Positions 1 to 8,324 of a stretch of DNA of 64,000 bases are shown here, in pieces. Below the pieces are notes generated by a model. That model ran no database searches. It was not told the DNA's origin and saw only the letters and a program-made list of their open reading frames with translations. The DNA lies in assembly GCA_963837365.1 (NCBI GenBank), contig CAWIMW010000006.1, forward strand, positions 124,001 through 188,000, given 5' to 3'. The position numbers and the translations under genes are program-made. The stretch comes from CAWBXL01 sp963837365. GTDB taxonomy: Bacteria > Acidobacteriota > Terriglobia > Terriglobales > Acidobacteriaceae. How positions within the stretch are numbered: position 1 is the first letter of the stretch; each line of letters begins with the position of its first letter.

Positions 1-709
1 GTGGAAGAGAAAGACTGGGAGAAACTGAATTACTTCGAGGGCTGCCTGCCCATCGAAGAAATCGCCCGCCGCGGCCGCGACACCCTGCGCTTCGGCCCCA
101 TGAAGCCCGTGGGATTAAAAGATCCTCGGACCGGCAAGATGCCGTACGCCGTGGTGCAACTCCGTCAGGAAAATCTGCGGGCCGACTCCTACAATCTGGT
201 TGGCTTCCAGAACCACCTGAAGTTCGGCGAGCAGGCCCGTGTGCTGCGCCTGATCCCCGGCCTGGAGAATGGCCGCTTCCTGCGCTACGGCCAGATCCAC
301 CGCAATACCTATATCAACGCCCCCACGCTGCTGAAGGAAACTTTGCAGATGAAGCAGCACCCGAACATCCTGTTCGCGGGGCAGATTTGCGGAGTTGAAG
401 GCTACGTCGAATCCATCGCCACCGGGTTGATGGCGGGTATCCAGGCCTCGGCGCTGGCGCAAAGTTCGACTCCGATTCCGCCTCCACGCGCCAGCGCTTT
501 CGGGTCACTGACTCACTACATCACCCATGCCGACCCGGCCACGCTTCCAACCGGCGAATATCACTTTTGATCTATTGCCGCCCTTGGAGACCAAAGTTCG
601 CGACCGCCAGCTGCGTCACCGCATGCAATGCGAGCTGGCTCTGAAGGAATTTGAAATTTGGCGTGAAAAAGTTGAAACCAGCAGAAACGATGTGACACAT
701 TCCCCGTGA
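1..709 (+). pseudogene. trmFO: TrmFO, C-terminal part, cut by window edge and frameshifted
   Basis: This is the C-terminal half of the folate- and FAD-dependent tRNA m5U54 methyltransferase TrmFO. The family signatures NYFEGCLPIEE and RGRDTLRFGPMKPVGL are at the left edge, so the N-terminal FAD-binding half lies outside the window. The first frame ends at 570 with an atypical tail after HADPAT. The expected ending (FQPANITFDLLPPLE, then a charged helix) continues in the next frame and stops at 709. Dropping one base near 541-545 restores HADPAT-FQPAN, which matches the family. I read this as one gene with a +1 lesion or sequence error. The visible protein would be about 235 residues after correction. 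Confidence 0.85.
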
Positions 710-775
710 ATCACAAACCGCGGAACAGCGACATGAGAAGGATTGAAGCAATTGCGGAAAAATAGTTTTTGGGTA

Positions 776-922
776 GGGCACGGCTTCTCAGCCGTGCCGT
801 TAGAAACGCAAGTTGAAACCCGCGCCGGTACGGCGCAACTAACGTCAAGCCGGACACTTTAATTGCAGTTGCGCCCCATGGGCGCGCAAGTCAATATTGA
901 GGGACAATAACGGCACGGCTGA
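776..922. repeat. REP-like element with nested palindromes
   Basis: The gap after trmFO holds several inverted repeats. A compact hairpin lies at 777-798 (GGCACGGC and GCCGTGCC around a 6-base loop). The 15 bases at 788-802 are exactly complementary to 908-922. Inside this pair are GCGCCG/CGGCGC at 822-836, a TTGCGC/GCGCAA palindrome at 869-889, and a 9-base pair between 832-840 and 867-875. The whole element could fold into a branched structure of about 145 nt. It resembles the REP/BIME-type repeats common between acidobacterial genes. Function is unknown. Confidence 0.6.
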
Positions 923-941
923 AGCGCAGTGCCCTTCCACG

Positions 942-1425
942 GTGACTCGACAGAAAGAATCATTCTCGCGAACATTTTGGAAAACTCTGCTCCTTATAGC
1001 GCTTCTGCCGGTACTTCTGCCGCTCGTGCTTGTCGCTTTGGCCTTTTACTTACCGCATCGAATCGCTATGTACTTGCTTGTCTGGGCTCTTTTGGGCGTC
1101 GAAAGGAAACGATATCTTGTTCGTGTATTCGGATAGCCCCATATGGCAGGAATACATGCTCACGCAAATCCTGCCTCTGGTGAAAGATCGCGCAGTAATT
1201 TTGAATTGGTCGGAGCGGAGCAAATGGTCGCGGTGGTCATTTCGTGTCCACGTGTTTCGTTCTTTTTGTGGCTATCGCGAGTTCAACCCGCTGGTGATTA
1301 TTTTCCGGCCATTTCGTCGCGCAAGAAGGTTTCGCTTCTGGCGCGCATTTAAGGAATGGAAACACGGTAACCAGCAAGCTGTTTCCAAACTCCGCGAGGA
1401 GTTAGAGGCAACCATTCAATCTTAA
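942..1425 (+). pseudogene. Small membrane-anchored protein of unknown function, frameshifted
   Basis: Two overlapping frames appear to be one gene. The first carries a long hydrophobic segment (LLLIALLPVLLPLVLVALAF, about residues 14-33 from the GTG at 942). The second continues from about 1108 with GNDILFVYSDSPIWQEY, a tryptophan- and arginine-rich middle (LNWSERSKWSRWS) and an acidic C-terminal helix, ending at 1425. One extra base around 1100-1110, near GGAAAC, explains the break. The intact product would be about 160 residues with one or two N-terminal membrane segments and a soluble tail. I cannot name the function. A TTG at 897 is an alternative start but would lie inside the repeat arm. 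Confidence 0.5.
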
Positions 1426-1435
1426 GCAACGGAAT

Positions 1436-1825
1436 CTAGCGCCGTGCGGATAGCATGGTCAGGATGTCATTCAACCCTTGGCGTATGTACTTGAGATCCG
1501 GCGGAGGGGCCGCTGGGAACAGTAGTGGTGTCTGTTTCTTCCCATCTTTGGCTTCATCCCGCAACAATTGCCGGGCCCCGGCGATGGTAAAGCCTTGTTC
1601 GTAGAGAAGTCCCTTGATGCGCAAGACACTTTCGACGTCTTTGCGGCGGTACATCCGCTGCCCGGTGCTGCTTTTCACCGGCTTGAGCTGGGGGAACTCC
1701 GTCTCCCAGAAGCGCAGCACGTAGGCGGGAAGTTTGCAGAGCCTGGATACTTCCCCGATGCGGAAGTAAAGCTTCTCGGGTATGACTACGTCGGTTGTTT
1801 TGCTTTTGGTCTTCTTGGGGCTCAT
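1436..1825 (-). CDS. MerR-family-like transcriptional regulator
   Basis: A 129-residue protein with a MerR-type winged helix-turn-helix at about residues 20-90: LYFRIGEVSRLCKLPAYVLR, then FWETEFPQLKP, RMYRRKDVESV and LLYEQGFTIAGARQLL. The RFWETEFP wording is typical of the MerR subgroup common in Acidobacteria and Deltaproteobacteria. A proline-rich linker and a short C-terminal helix follow; no effector domain or metal-binding cysteine cluster is visible. The ATG at 1825 was chosen because the in-frame upstream extension runs through the divergent neighbour and has no family-like sequence. It is divergent from the DinB-like gene with a gap of about 110 bp, so both may share a control region. 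Confidence 0.75.
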   Translation of the reverse strand: MSPKKTKSKTTDVVIPEKLYFRIGEVSRLCKLPAYVLRFWETEFPQLKPVKSSTGQRMYRRKDVESVLRIKGLLYEQGFTIAGARQLLRDEAKDGKKQTPLLFPAAPPPDLKYIRQGLNDILTMLSARR

Positions 1826-1936
1826 TGCTGCTATCTGCGTTTCTAGCACGATGCGGCTTCGGGCACAACTCAAAATTCGTTGTATGAAGAATATCTCGTA
1901 CACTACAAGAATACATGCAATTCCAAGGGGCGATCT

Positions 1937-2494
1937 ATGCCGTTTGAAGTCAGCAAACACTACCTGGAAGAGGTCCGGCGGCAGTTGGAGGGCTATAAGC
2001 GCCTGGGAGAAGGGGCGCTCAGCCAGCTGAAAGATGAGGAATTCTTTGTCACTCTTGACCCGGAGTCGAACTCCATAGCGGTAATCGTGAAGCACATCAC
2101 CGGCAACATGCGCTCCCGTTTCACCGATTTCCTGACCACTGACGGAGAAAAGCCCGACCGCCACCGCGATCAGGAATTCGAACTGACCCCAGCCACTACC
2201 CGCACGGAGGTCATGCGCTGGTGGGACAGCGGTTGGGCCATCGTGCTTTCAGCCATCGACTCTCTCAAGCCTGAGGACGTCATGCGGACGGTCACCATCC
2301 GCAATGAACCCCATACTGTGCTTCAGGCTATAAACCGGCAGATTGCGCACTATGCCCTGCATATTGGGCAGATCGTGTTCCTGGCCAAACACTTACGTTC
2401 CGGCGAGTGGAAGACGTTGAGTATTGCACGTGGCAAGTCGAAGGATTTCAAGGCGGTGACGGACAAGTATGAGAAGGGAGTCCTGAAGAACTAG
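1937..2494 (+). CDS. DinB-like protein (DUF1572 type)
   Basis: A 185-residue protein starting MPFEVSKHYLEE. It has the four-helix layout of DinB/DUF1572 proteins: an N-terminal helix (LEEVRRQLEGYKRLGEGAL), SIAVIVKHITGNMRSRFTDF near residue 50, and INRQIAHYALHIGQIVFLAK near residue 140. The histidines in VKHITGN and in HYALHIGQ are at the positions that usually bind the metal in this fold. DinB-like proteins include bacillithiol- or mycothiol-dependent transferases, but the substrate here cannot be told. An in-frame start at 1880 exists but would overlap the divergent control region. Confidence 0.75.
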   Translation: MPFEVSKHYLEEVRRQLEGYKRLGEGALSQLKDEEFFVTLDPESNSIAVIVKHITGNMRSRFTDFLTTDGEKPDRHRDQEFELTPATTRTEVMRWWDSGWAIVLSAIDSLKPEDVMRTVTIRNEPHTVLQAINRQIAHYALHIGQIVFLAKHLRSGEWKTLSIARGKSKDFKAVTDKYEKGVLKN

Positions 2495-2533
2495 GCCGCT
2501 TTGTCGCCTGAATTTACGCTCGGCCCCGCCAGT

Positions 2534-3223
2534 TTACGCCCCAGTCGGCAGTTTTACGATTTTCATCTGAATGGCATAAGTGACCAGTTGAGCTTTGTTA
2601 TGGATCCCCAGCTTACGCATTAGGTTGAACTTGTGCGCCTCTACGGTCTTCACACTGACCCCTAGCATCCGGGCCGATTCTTTTACCGAAAGTCCCTGGG
2701 CCAACAGCTTTACGATCTCCTCTTCCCGTGGGGTGAGAGCTGGAGAACTGGTTTTAGTTCCCGCTGTGGAACTATCCTTGCGGACTTTCTGCAAGACCTG
2801 TGGACTGACATAGCGGACACCGCGCTGGGCATCGCGCATCGCCTGGACGAGGTTTGCCGCCTCCGTGTCCTTGTGCACATAACCCATGGCGCCGGCTTGC
2901 AGCCCGTGCAACGCGGACTGATTGTCTTCGTGACTTGTCAGGAAAATGAGTTTTGTCCGTGGAGAGGTATGCTGGACCAGCCGCACCACCTCGGGTGACG
3001 ACAGCCCCGGCATGCCGGTATCCATCAGGACCACATCCGGCTGATGCAGGCCGAGCTTCTGGAAAGCTTCGTTGGCGGTGCCGGCTTCTTCCACCACTTC
3101 AATATCGGGTTCGTCTTCCAGCAGGCGGCGCATGCCGTGGCGAACCAGTGCATGGCCGTCCACGATCAGGCAACGGATTTTGGGTCTACCGAAAGGACCG
3201 CCGATGAACCGCTTTTCCTGCAC
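2534..3223 (-). CDS. NarL/FixJ-type response regulator
   Basis: A 229-residue two-component response regulator. The receiver domain (about residues 15-130) has the phospho-acceptor Asp in VVLMDTGMPG, the switch Thr/Ser in LIFLTSHED and the conserved Lys in GYVHKDTE. The C-terminal LuxR-type HTH is clear (LTPREEEIVKLLAQGLSVKE, then VSVKTVEAHKFNLMRKLGI). The usual acidic pair near the N-terminus is D-G here (IVDGHALVRHG) rather than D-D. The GTG at 3223 is supported by an AGGAG five bases upstream; a longer in-frame start at 3313 adds residues without receiver similarity. No cognate histidine kinase is in the window. Confidence 0.85.
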   Translation of the reverse strand: MQEKRFIGGPFGRPKIRCLIVDGHALVRHGMRRLLEDEPDIEVVEEAGTANEAFQKLGLHQPDVVLMDTGMPGLSSPEVVRLVQHTSPRTKLIFLTSHEDNQSALHGLQAGAMGYVHKDTEAANLVQAMRDAQRGVRYVSPQVLQKVRKDSSTAGTKTSSPALTPREEEIVKLLAQGLSVKESARMLGVSVKTVEAHKFNLMRKLGIHNKAQLVTYAIQMKIVKLPTGA

Positions 3224-3228
3224 GACTT

Positions 3229-3233
3229 CTCCT
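3229..3233 (-). promoter_or_regulatory. Shine-Dalgarno site deciding the response-regulator start
   Basis: On the minus strand AGGAG is followed by five bases and then GTG at 3223. This favours the 229-residue form over the 259-residue in-frame extension. Confidence 0.6.
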
Positions 3234-3403
3234 GGGGGCCAGAGAAATCTGAAGTGGGCCGCGGCCAGGCGGGAATCCGCCCACTTGAATCCAATTCCAA
3301 CGGGTGAGGGCATTTTACAGGCCCAACGCGGAGTCCGTCATCTTTGGGGGCAATTTTTGGCTGGGCACAACCTCCGGCAACCAATTTTCCCGGCTACATC
3401 GGA

Positions 3404-3409
3404 TACAAT
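3404..3409 (+). promoter_or_regulatory. Possible -10 element upstream of aroC
   Basis: TACAAT lies 9 bases before the aroC ATG. No convincing -35 box was seen. If real, the transcript would be leaderless or nearly so. Confidence 0.25.
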
Positions 3410-3418
3410 CCTTGAGCA

Positions 3419-4591
3419 ATGCTTCGCTACTTCACCGCAGGAGAATCGCACGGAGAGGCCCTGGTGGCCTTCATTTCCGGCCTGCCTGCCGGGCTGAAAG
3501 TGGACCAGGCTCTTATTGATCGGGAGCTATGGCGCCGCCAGCAGGGCTATGGGCGCGGCGGGCGCATGAAGATTGAGACTGATAAGGCGAATATCCTTTC
3601 TGGCGTGCGCCAGGGCGCAACCATCGGATCACCGATTGCCATTTTGCTGGAGAATAAAGACTGGAAAAATTGGACTGAGTCACTCCCCGTCGAGCCGGGG
3701 GATCCGGCCAAGCACAAACGCGTGGCCTCTCCCCGTCCCGGCCACGCCGATCTAGCCGGGGCCCTGAAGTACAACTTCTCCGAGGCCCGCTACGTGCTGG
3801 AGCGTGCCTCAGCCCGCGAGTCCGCCGCGCGCGTGGCCATCGGTGCATTGGCCAAGCAATTTCTGGGCGAATTAGGCATCGGAGTTCTAAGCCATGTGGT
3901 GGCCGTCGGCGGCACGGAATTGAAAATAGAAGTGGCCTGGGAGCAAATAAGGGCAGTCTCCGAGAAGCAGGAAATCCTCCTCAGTTGCGCCGATCCTGAC
4001 ACGGAACAGCGCATGAAAGAAGAAGTCGACAACGTACTTAAGACCGGAGACTCCATTGGCGGAGTTTTCGAAGTGGTGGCGCATAATGTCCCACCGGGGC
4101 TGGGGACTTATATTCAATGGGATGAGCGCCTGGATGCCATGCTGGCTGGCGCGGTGATGTCACTGCAAGCGGTGAAGGCGGTGGAGATTGGCTCCGGCGT
4201 CACGGCCGCATACTCTCATGGTTCGGCCGTCCACGATGAAATCGGCTACGGAGCGAAGGAGGGATTCACTGGCTTCACTCGCCCCCGGAATAACGCTGGC
4301 GGCATCGAAGGCGGCGTCTCCAACGGACAGGAGATTCGCGTGCGCGGCTACCTGAAGCCGATCTCCACGCTGCGCCGCCCGCTACAGTCGGTTGACTTCG
4401 CCAGCCGCGAGCCGGTCAAGGCTGCTTATGAGCGTTCCGATGTGTGTGTAGTTCCAGCTGCGGGAGTTGCAGCGGAAGCCATGGTGGCGTTAACTTTGGC
4501 CCGTTGTGCCCTGGACAAATTCGGTGGTGACTCCATGACCGAAACTGTGCGAAATTTCAAAGGATATCTTGATCAATTAAAGAGCTACTAG
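3419..4591 (+). CDS. aroC: Chorismate synthase
   Basis: The last enzyme of the shikimate pathway: it converts 5-enolpyruvylshikimate-3-phosphate to chorismate using reduced FMN. At 390 residues it is full length. Family motifs are present: GESHGEALVAFISGLPAG at the N-terminus, RPGHADLAGALKY, ERASARESAARVAIGA, GGVSNGQEIRVRGYLKPIST and ERSDVCVVPAAGVAAEAM near the C-terminus. The ATG at 3419 begins directly with the conserved MLRYFTAGESHG. The peptide deformylase gene starts 7 bp downstream, so aroC and def are probably co-transcribed. Confidence 0.97.
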   Translation: MLRYFTAGESHGEALVAFISGLPAGLKVDQALIDRELWRRQQGYGRGGRMKIETDKANILSGVRQGATIGSPIAILLENKDWKNWTESLPVEPGDPAKHKRVASPRPGHADLAGALKYNFSEARYVLERASARESAARVAIGALAKQFLGELGIGVLSHVVAVGGTELKIEVAWEQIRAVSEKQEILLSCADPDTEQRMKEEVDNVLKTGDSIGGVFEVVAHNVPPGLGTYIQWDERLDAMLAGAVMSLQAVKAVEIGSGVTAAYSHGSAVHDEIGYGAKEGFTGFTRPRNNAGGIEGGVSNGQEIRVRGYLKPISTLRRPLQSVDFASREPVKAAYERSDVCVVPAAGVAAEAMVALTLARCALDKFGGDSMTETVRNFKGYLDQLKSY

Positions 4592-4598
4592 CCAGCGC

Positions 4599-5111
4599 AT
4601 GATCTATCCCATTGTGAAATTAGGAAATCCTGTCCTCGAGGCCACCGCCGCACCGGTAACCGCCTTCGATGATGAACTTAAAAAACTGGTCGAGGACATG
4701 TTCGAATCCATGTACGCCGCGCACGGTGTCGGTTTAGCTGCGCCACAAATCGGGATTTCCAAGCGTTTGGCAGTCATCGATGTGACCTTCAAAGAAGATC
4801 CTGATGCCAAGCTGGTGCTGGTCAATCCTGAAATCATTCATACCGAAGGCAAGCAAAAGCAAAACGAAGGCTGTTTGAGCATTCCCGAGTTTCGTGAGCC
4901 GGTGACGCGGCCAAATATAGTCACCGTTCGCGCCCAGGATGAGAATGGTAAATGGTACGAAAAGACCGGCGAAGAGTTGCTGGCCCGAGCCTTCCTGCAT
5001 GAGACCGATCATTTGGATGGGAAGCTGTATATCAGCCACATCAGCGCCTTGAAGCGTGATCTTATGAAACGCAAAATCAAAAAACTGATGAAAGCGGGCG
5101 AGTGGCAGTAA
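4599..5111 (+). CDS. def: Peptide deformylase
   Basis: Removes the formyl group from the N-terminal methionine of new proteins. All three metal-site motifs are present: GVGLAAPQIG (motif 1), EGCLSIPE (motif 2, with the metal-binding Cys) and HETDHLDG (motif 3, HExxH-type, with both metal His and the catalytic Glu). The 170-residue length is normal. It lies 7 bp after aroC. The formyltransferase gene that makes its substrate follows after a repeat-bearing gap of 116 bp, the common def-fmt arrangement. Confidence 0.97.
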   Translation: MIYPIVKLGNPVLEATAAPVTAFDDELKKLVEDMFESMYAAHGVGLAAPQIGISKRLAVIDVTFKEDPDAKLVLVNPEIIHTEGKQKQNEGCLSIPEFREPVTRPNIVTVRAQDENGKWYEKTGEELLARAFLHETDHLDGKLYISHISALKRDLMKRKIKKLMKAGEWQ

Positions 5112-5112
5112 A

Positions 5113-5222
5113 CTCTTTGCGTCCTTTGCGCGATTTTCTTTGCGAACTTTGCGGTTCAATGCTCTTAAGCCGACAGCGAAACAAACCTTAAACCGCCGAG
5201 GTCGCAGAGATCGCAGAGAAAA
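5113..5222. repeat. Inverted-arm intergenic repeat (cgcagag family), copy 1
   Basis: The def-fmt gap has a left arm of repeated CTTTGCG units (5113-5157) and a right arm (5186-5222) of the form ACCGCCGAGGTCGCAGAG followed by another CGCAGAG unit. The arms are roughly complementary. The same unit recurs near 12.2, 30.3 and 46.0 kb. Confidence 0.55.
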
Positions 5223-5227
5223 CCTAA

Positions 5228-6175
5228 ATGTCTTTTTCTCTCACACTCGTCTTTTGTGGCACGCCGCAGTTTGCAGTCCCAACTCTGCAAAAGCTGGTCG
5301 ATTCCGGATTTTCTGTTCCTCTTGTTGTTACCCAGCCTGACCGCCCCCGTGGACGCGGGATGGAACTCACTGCCTCGCCGGTCAAGCAGCGCGGGTTGGA
5401 GCTACGACTCTCAATTACCCAGCCCGCCAGAATCAAACAGAACGATGAATTCCGCGCACAACTCGACGCGATTAAACCCGACGGCATCATCGTGGTTGGT
5501 TACGGCCGCATCATCCCGCAGTGGATGCTTGATCTGCCCCGGCTGGGCAACATTAATCTGCATGCTTCCTTGCTTCCGAAATACCGTGGAGCTGCGCCGA
5601 TCCAGTGGGCCATTGCAAACGGGGAATCGGTGACCGGTGTGACCACTATGAAGATTGACGCTGGTCTCGATACCGGAGATATTTTGTTGCAACAAGAGGC
5701 CGCAATCTCCCCCACCGATACCTCTGAGACTCTGTCGCCGCGGCTTGCGGACATTGGGGCAGACCTCCTGATTGAGACACTGCGCGGACTTCAGAAAGGG
5801 AACATCAATCGCCGCCCCCAAGATCATACAAAAGCAACACTAGCGCCAATTCTAACCAAAGAGGATGGCCGGATCGACTTTCACCGCACCGCCCAGGAAA
5901 CGCGCGATCGCCTGCGCGGTTTCCAGCCATGGCCTGGCGCTTTCACTACTTTTCGCGGGAAGAACCTGCATCTGTGGGATGTAGGTGTCATTCCTGAGAA
6001 AATAATCCCGGTAGGCGAGCTTGAGGTCGAAAATGACGCAGTATTAGTCGGATGCAGAAGCAATGCTTTGCAACTTCTTCAGCTCCAGCCCGAAGGCAAA
6101 AAGCGAATGCCAGCCAAAGATTTCATCCACGGGTACCACCCGAAACCCGGCGAAAAACTGGGGACCGGGAACTGA
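5228..6175 (+). CDS. fmt: Methionyl-tRNA formyltransferase
   Basis: Formylates initiator Met-tRNA using 10-formyltetrahydrofolate. The 315-residue length is typical. The N-terminal Rossmann-type domain begins LVFCGTPQFAVPTLQKL. The catalytic region has VVGYGRIIPQWMLD and the signature NLHASLLPKYRGAAPIQWAI, containing the catalytic Asn and His, followed by GVTTMKIDAGLDTGDIL with the catalytic Asp. The C-terminal OB-fold domain starts near residue 205 (KEDGRIDFHRTAQE). It sits between def and rsmB with a 13 bp gap to the rsmB start, so the three probably form one operon. Confidence 0.96.
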   Translation: MSFSLTLVFCGTPQFAVPTLQKLVDSGFSVPLVVTQPDRPRGRGMELTASPVKQRGLELRLSITQPARIKQNDEFRAQLDAIKPDGIIVVGYGRIIPQWMLDLPRLGNINLHASLLPKYRGAAPIQWAIANGESVTGVTTMKIDAGLDTGDILLQQEAAISPTDTSETLSPRLADIGADLLIETLRGLQKGNINRRPQDHTKATLAPILTKEDGRIDFHRTAQETRDRLRGFQPWPGAFTTFRGKNLHLWDVGVIPEKIIPVGELEVENDAVLVGCRSNALQLLQLQPEGKKRMPAKDFIHGYHPKPGEKLGTGN

Positions 6176-6188
6176 CAACCAGGAACTG

Positions 6189-7490
6189 ATGTCCATCTCC
6201 CCCGCCCGTACCGCAGCCTTCGACATCCTGTTGCGAGTAGACCGCACCGATGCCTACGCCGCAGAACTGCTGCACGCGCCGCAATACTCAGAGCTTTCAT
6301 CGAAAGATCACGGCCTGGCTACCGAAATAGTTTTAGGAGTCCTGCGCTGGCGGTCGGTGCTTGACGAGCAAATTGCGCAATATTCATCCCAAAAACTGGA
6401 AAGACTCGATCCCGAGGTGCTCACAGCATTGCGTATGGCCGCATATCAACTGCGGTTTTTGTCGCGTGTGCCACAGCGCGCCGCGGTGAATGAAAGCGTG
6501 GAGTTGGTAAAGAGGGCGAAGAAGCGCTCGGCTTCTGTGCTGGTAAATGCAGTTTTGCGCAAATTAGCAGGCGGGAAACTTACGGAAGCGTCTTCAGCAG
6601 GGTCTAGTGCTCATCCCTTGTGGTTGGTAGAGAGGTGGAACAACGAATTTGGGCCAGACACAACCCGCAAAATTTGCGCCTCCAACCAGACTATCCCTGA
6701 GGTTGCCCTACGTCTATCTGCTGCAACCGCGCGGGCAGAGCTTGCCAAGGACGGAATCCAACTGGCCCCCGGTCAAATACTGGCATCAGCCAATCGAAGC
6801 CGGACCGGCGAGATCACAGGCACCGCCGCCTTTCGCGAAGGCAGAGTATCCATTCAGGATGAAGGTTCCCAACTCGTAGCCTTGCTTGTTGGCAAAGGCA
6901 AGCGAATCTTGGATTGCTGCGCCGCGCCCGGGGGCAAGACACGCATCCTTGCAGAACGCAATCCCGGCGCATCGGTAGTCGCGCTGGAATTGCACGAGCA
7001 CCGCGCCCGTCTGTTACGCAAACTCGTTCCGGCGGGGAATGTTCAAGTGCTTACTGCCGATGCCAGGGAATTTCATTCTGATACTCCTTTTGACCGTGTG
7101 CTGGTGGATGCGCCCTGCTCAGGCACGGGAACTTTGGCACATAATCCAGAGATCAAATGGCGTCTAAAGCCGGAAGACTTGGCCGACCTGCACGCTCGGC
7201 AACTGGCAATCTTGCAATCGGCCATGAAACTTACTGGCCCAGGCGGACGGTTGGTCTATTCAACGTGCTCTCTGGAACGCGAAGAGAATTCAGACGTGGT
7301 GATTGAGGCCCTGACAAGAAACAGTTCATTTCACCGGATTGACTGCAAAATGGTACTTGAACATCTCTCCAGCAACGGAGACCTGCAATGGAAAGACTTA
7401 GATTCACTGGCGGCCGGACCCTACCTGCGGACAATCCCCGGCGTTCATCCCTGCGACGGATTTTTCGCTGCAATCTTGGAAAAAAGCTAG
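6189..7490 (+). CDS. rsmB: 16S rRNA m5C967 methyltransferase (RsmB/Sun)
   Basis: SAM-dependent methylation of C967 in 16S rRNA. The 433-residue protein has the N-terminal NusB-like domain (ARTAAFDILLRVDRTDAYAAE, then LATEIVLGVLRWRSVLDEQI) and a C-terminal Rossmann methyltransferase. SAM-binding motif I is LDCCAAPGGKTRILAE, motif IV is DAPCSGTGTLAHNPEIKW and motif VI is YSTCSLEREEN; the two cysteines in the last two are the release and nucleophile residues of RNA m5C enzymes. The ATG at 6189 was chosen because upstream in-frame sequence overlaps fmt and lacks family similarity. It converges on the PASTA gene, which ends 9 bp away. Confidence 0.95.
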   Translation: MSISPARTAAFDILLRVDRTDAYAAELLHAPQYSELSSKDHGLATEIVLGVLRWRSVLDEQIAQYSSQKLERLDPEVLTALRMAAYQLRFLSRVPQRAAVNESVELVKRAKKRSASVLVNAVLRKLAGGKLTEASSAGSSAHPLWLVERWNNEFGPDTTRKICASNQTIPEVALRLSAATARAELAKDGIQLAPGQILASANRSRTGEITGTAAFREGRVSIQDEGSQLVALLVGKGKRILDCCAAPGGKTRILAERNPGASVVALELHEHRARLLRKLVPAGNVQVLTADAREFHSDTPFDRVLVDAPCSGTGTLAHNPEIKWRLKPEDLADLHARQLAILQSAMKLTGPGGRLVYSTCSLEREENSDVVIEALTRNSSFHRIDCKMVLEHLSSNGDLQWKDLDSLAAGPYLRTIPGVHPCDGFFAAILEKS

Positions 7491-7499
7491 CCGCGTAAC

Positions 7500-8231
7500 T
7501 TACCGGACTTCAAAATTGACCACCGCCCCGGCAGTCACTTTCTTCCCCGCAGCCGGGTCTTGCGACTCGATCAGGCTGGAGAGGGAATACTCTCCCGTAG
7601 GAGAACGGTCCGTAAAACGCGGAGAAATGGTGACGATACCGACCCGCAGACCGGCGTCCTGCATGGCCAATTTTGCGGTTCCCAACGCCTGCCCGATAAA
7701 GTTCGGCATGACGAAGGACTGAGGCTCCGCTGGTTCGGCCACCAGCAGACTGAGCTTGGGAGCCGCAATCCCGCTGGCATTCGGCCGAGGATTCTGCGCC
7801 AGCACCTGGTCCGCGGGGGTCCCCGGCATCTGCATCTGCGCGATTGAACTTAATTCCAGCCCCCGCCGCCGAATATTGATTTCAGCTGCGCGTTCGCTAT
7901 CTCCAATGACGCTGGGAACAGTCACCCGCTGCGGGCCCAGACTCTGCGATACGTGCACCGTCCATCCCCGCCGCACGGTGGTCCCAGCGGGAGGCATTTG
8001 CGACAAGACTTTTCCTTCTGGAACCTCAGCACTGTAATACTGACGCTCAATCTCCAGACTCAGTCCGTCGCCTTCCAAAAGCTTGCGCGCCTCGCTGGGA
8101 GTCATACTCAACAGATTTGGCACAGCGACCTCGCGGCCGTGAATGGCAAACCGCATAGCGGTGAGCGCCGACACCATCGCCACCACCAGCAGCACCAGCG
8201 ACAACAGCACAAAGCGAAAAAAAGCCTTCAT
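7500..8231 (-). CDS. Membrane-anchored PASTA-domain protein
   Basis: A 243-residue protein with one N-terminal membrane segment (FFRFVLLSLVLLVVAMVSAL) and about three extracytoplasmic PASTA repeats: residues ~36-100 (VPNLLSMTPSEARKLLEGDG), ~103-170 (VPSVIGDSERAAEINIRRRG) and ~174-243 (MPNFIGQALGTAKLAMQDAG). PASTA modules usually sense peptidoglycan fragments at the C-terminus of Ser/Thr kinases or PBPs. Here they stand alone without a kinase domain, as often seen next to fmt/rsmB in Acidobacteria. The ATG at 8231 gives a typical short cytoplasmic head before the membrane helix. It is divergent from recQ with a gap of about 93 bp. Confidence 0.85.
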   Translation of the reverse strand: MKAFFRFVLLSLVLLVVAMVSALTAMRFAIHGREVAVPNLLSMTPSEARKLLEGDGLSLEIERQYYSAEVPEGKVLSQMPPAGTTVRRGWTVHVSQSLGPQRVTVPSVIGDSERAAEINIRRRGLELSSIAQMQMPGTPADQVLAQNPRPNASGIAAPKLSLLVAEPAEPQSFVMPNFIGQALGTAKLAMQDAGLRVGIVTISPRFTDRSPTGEYSLSSLIESQDPAAGKKVTAGAVVNFEVR

Positions 8232-8324
8232 GGCTACTCGAATTATAAGAGGTCTTCCTGAATTGGAACGCCGAATAAATTCTCCCGTCTCCGCCAGCGT
8301 TCCCGGCACCTATACTATTTCTTC

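Noticed and set aside
3224..3313. Extended response regulator start
   Set aside because: The extra 30 residues lack receiver similarity, and the GTG at 3223 has a well-placed AGGAG.
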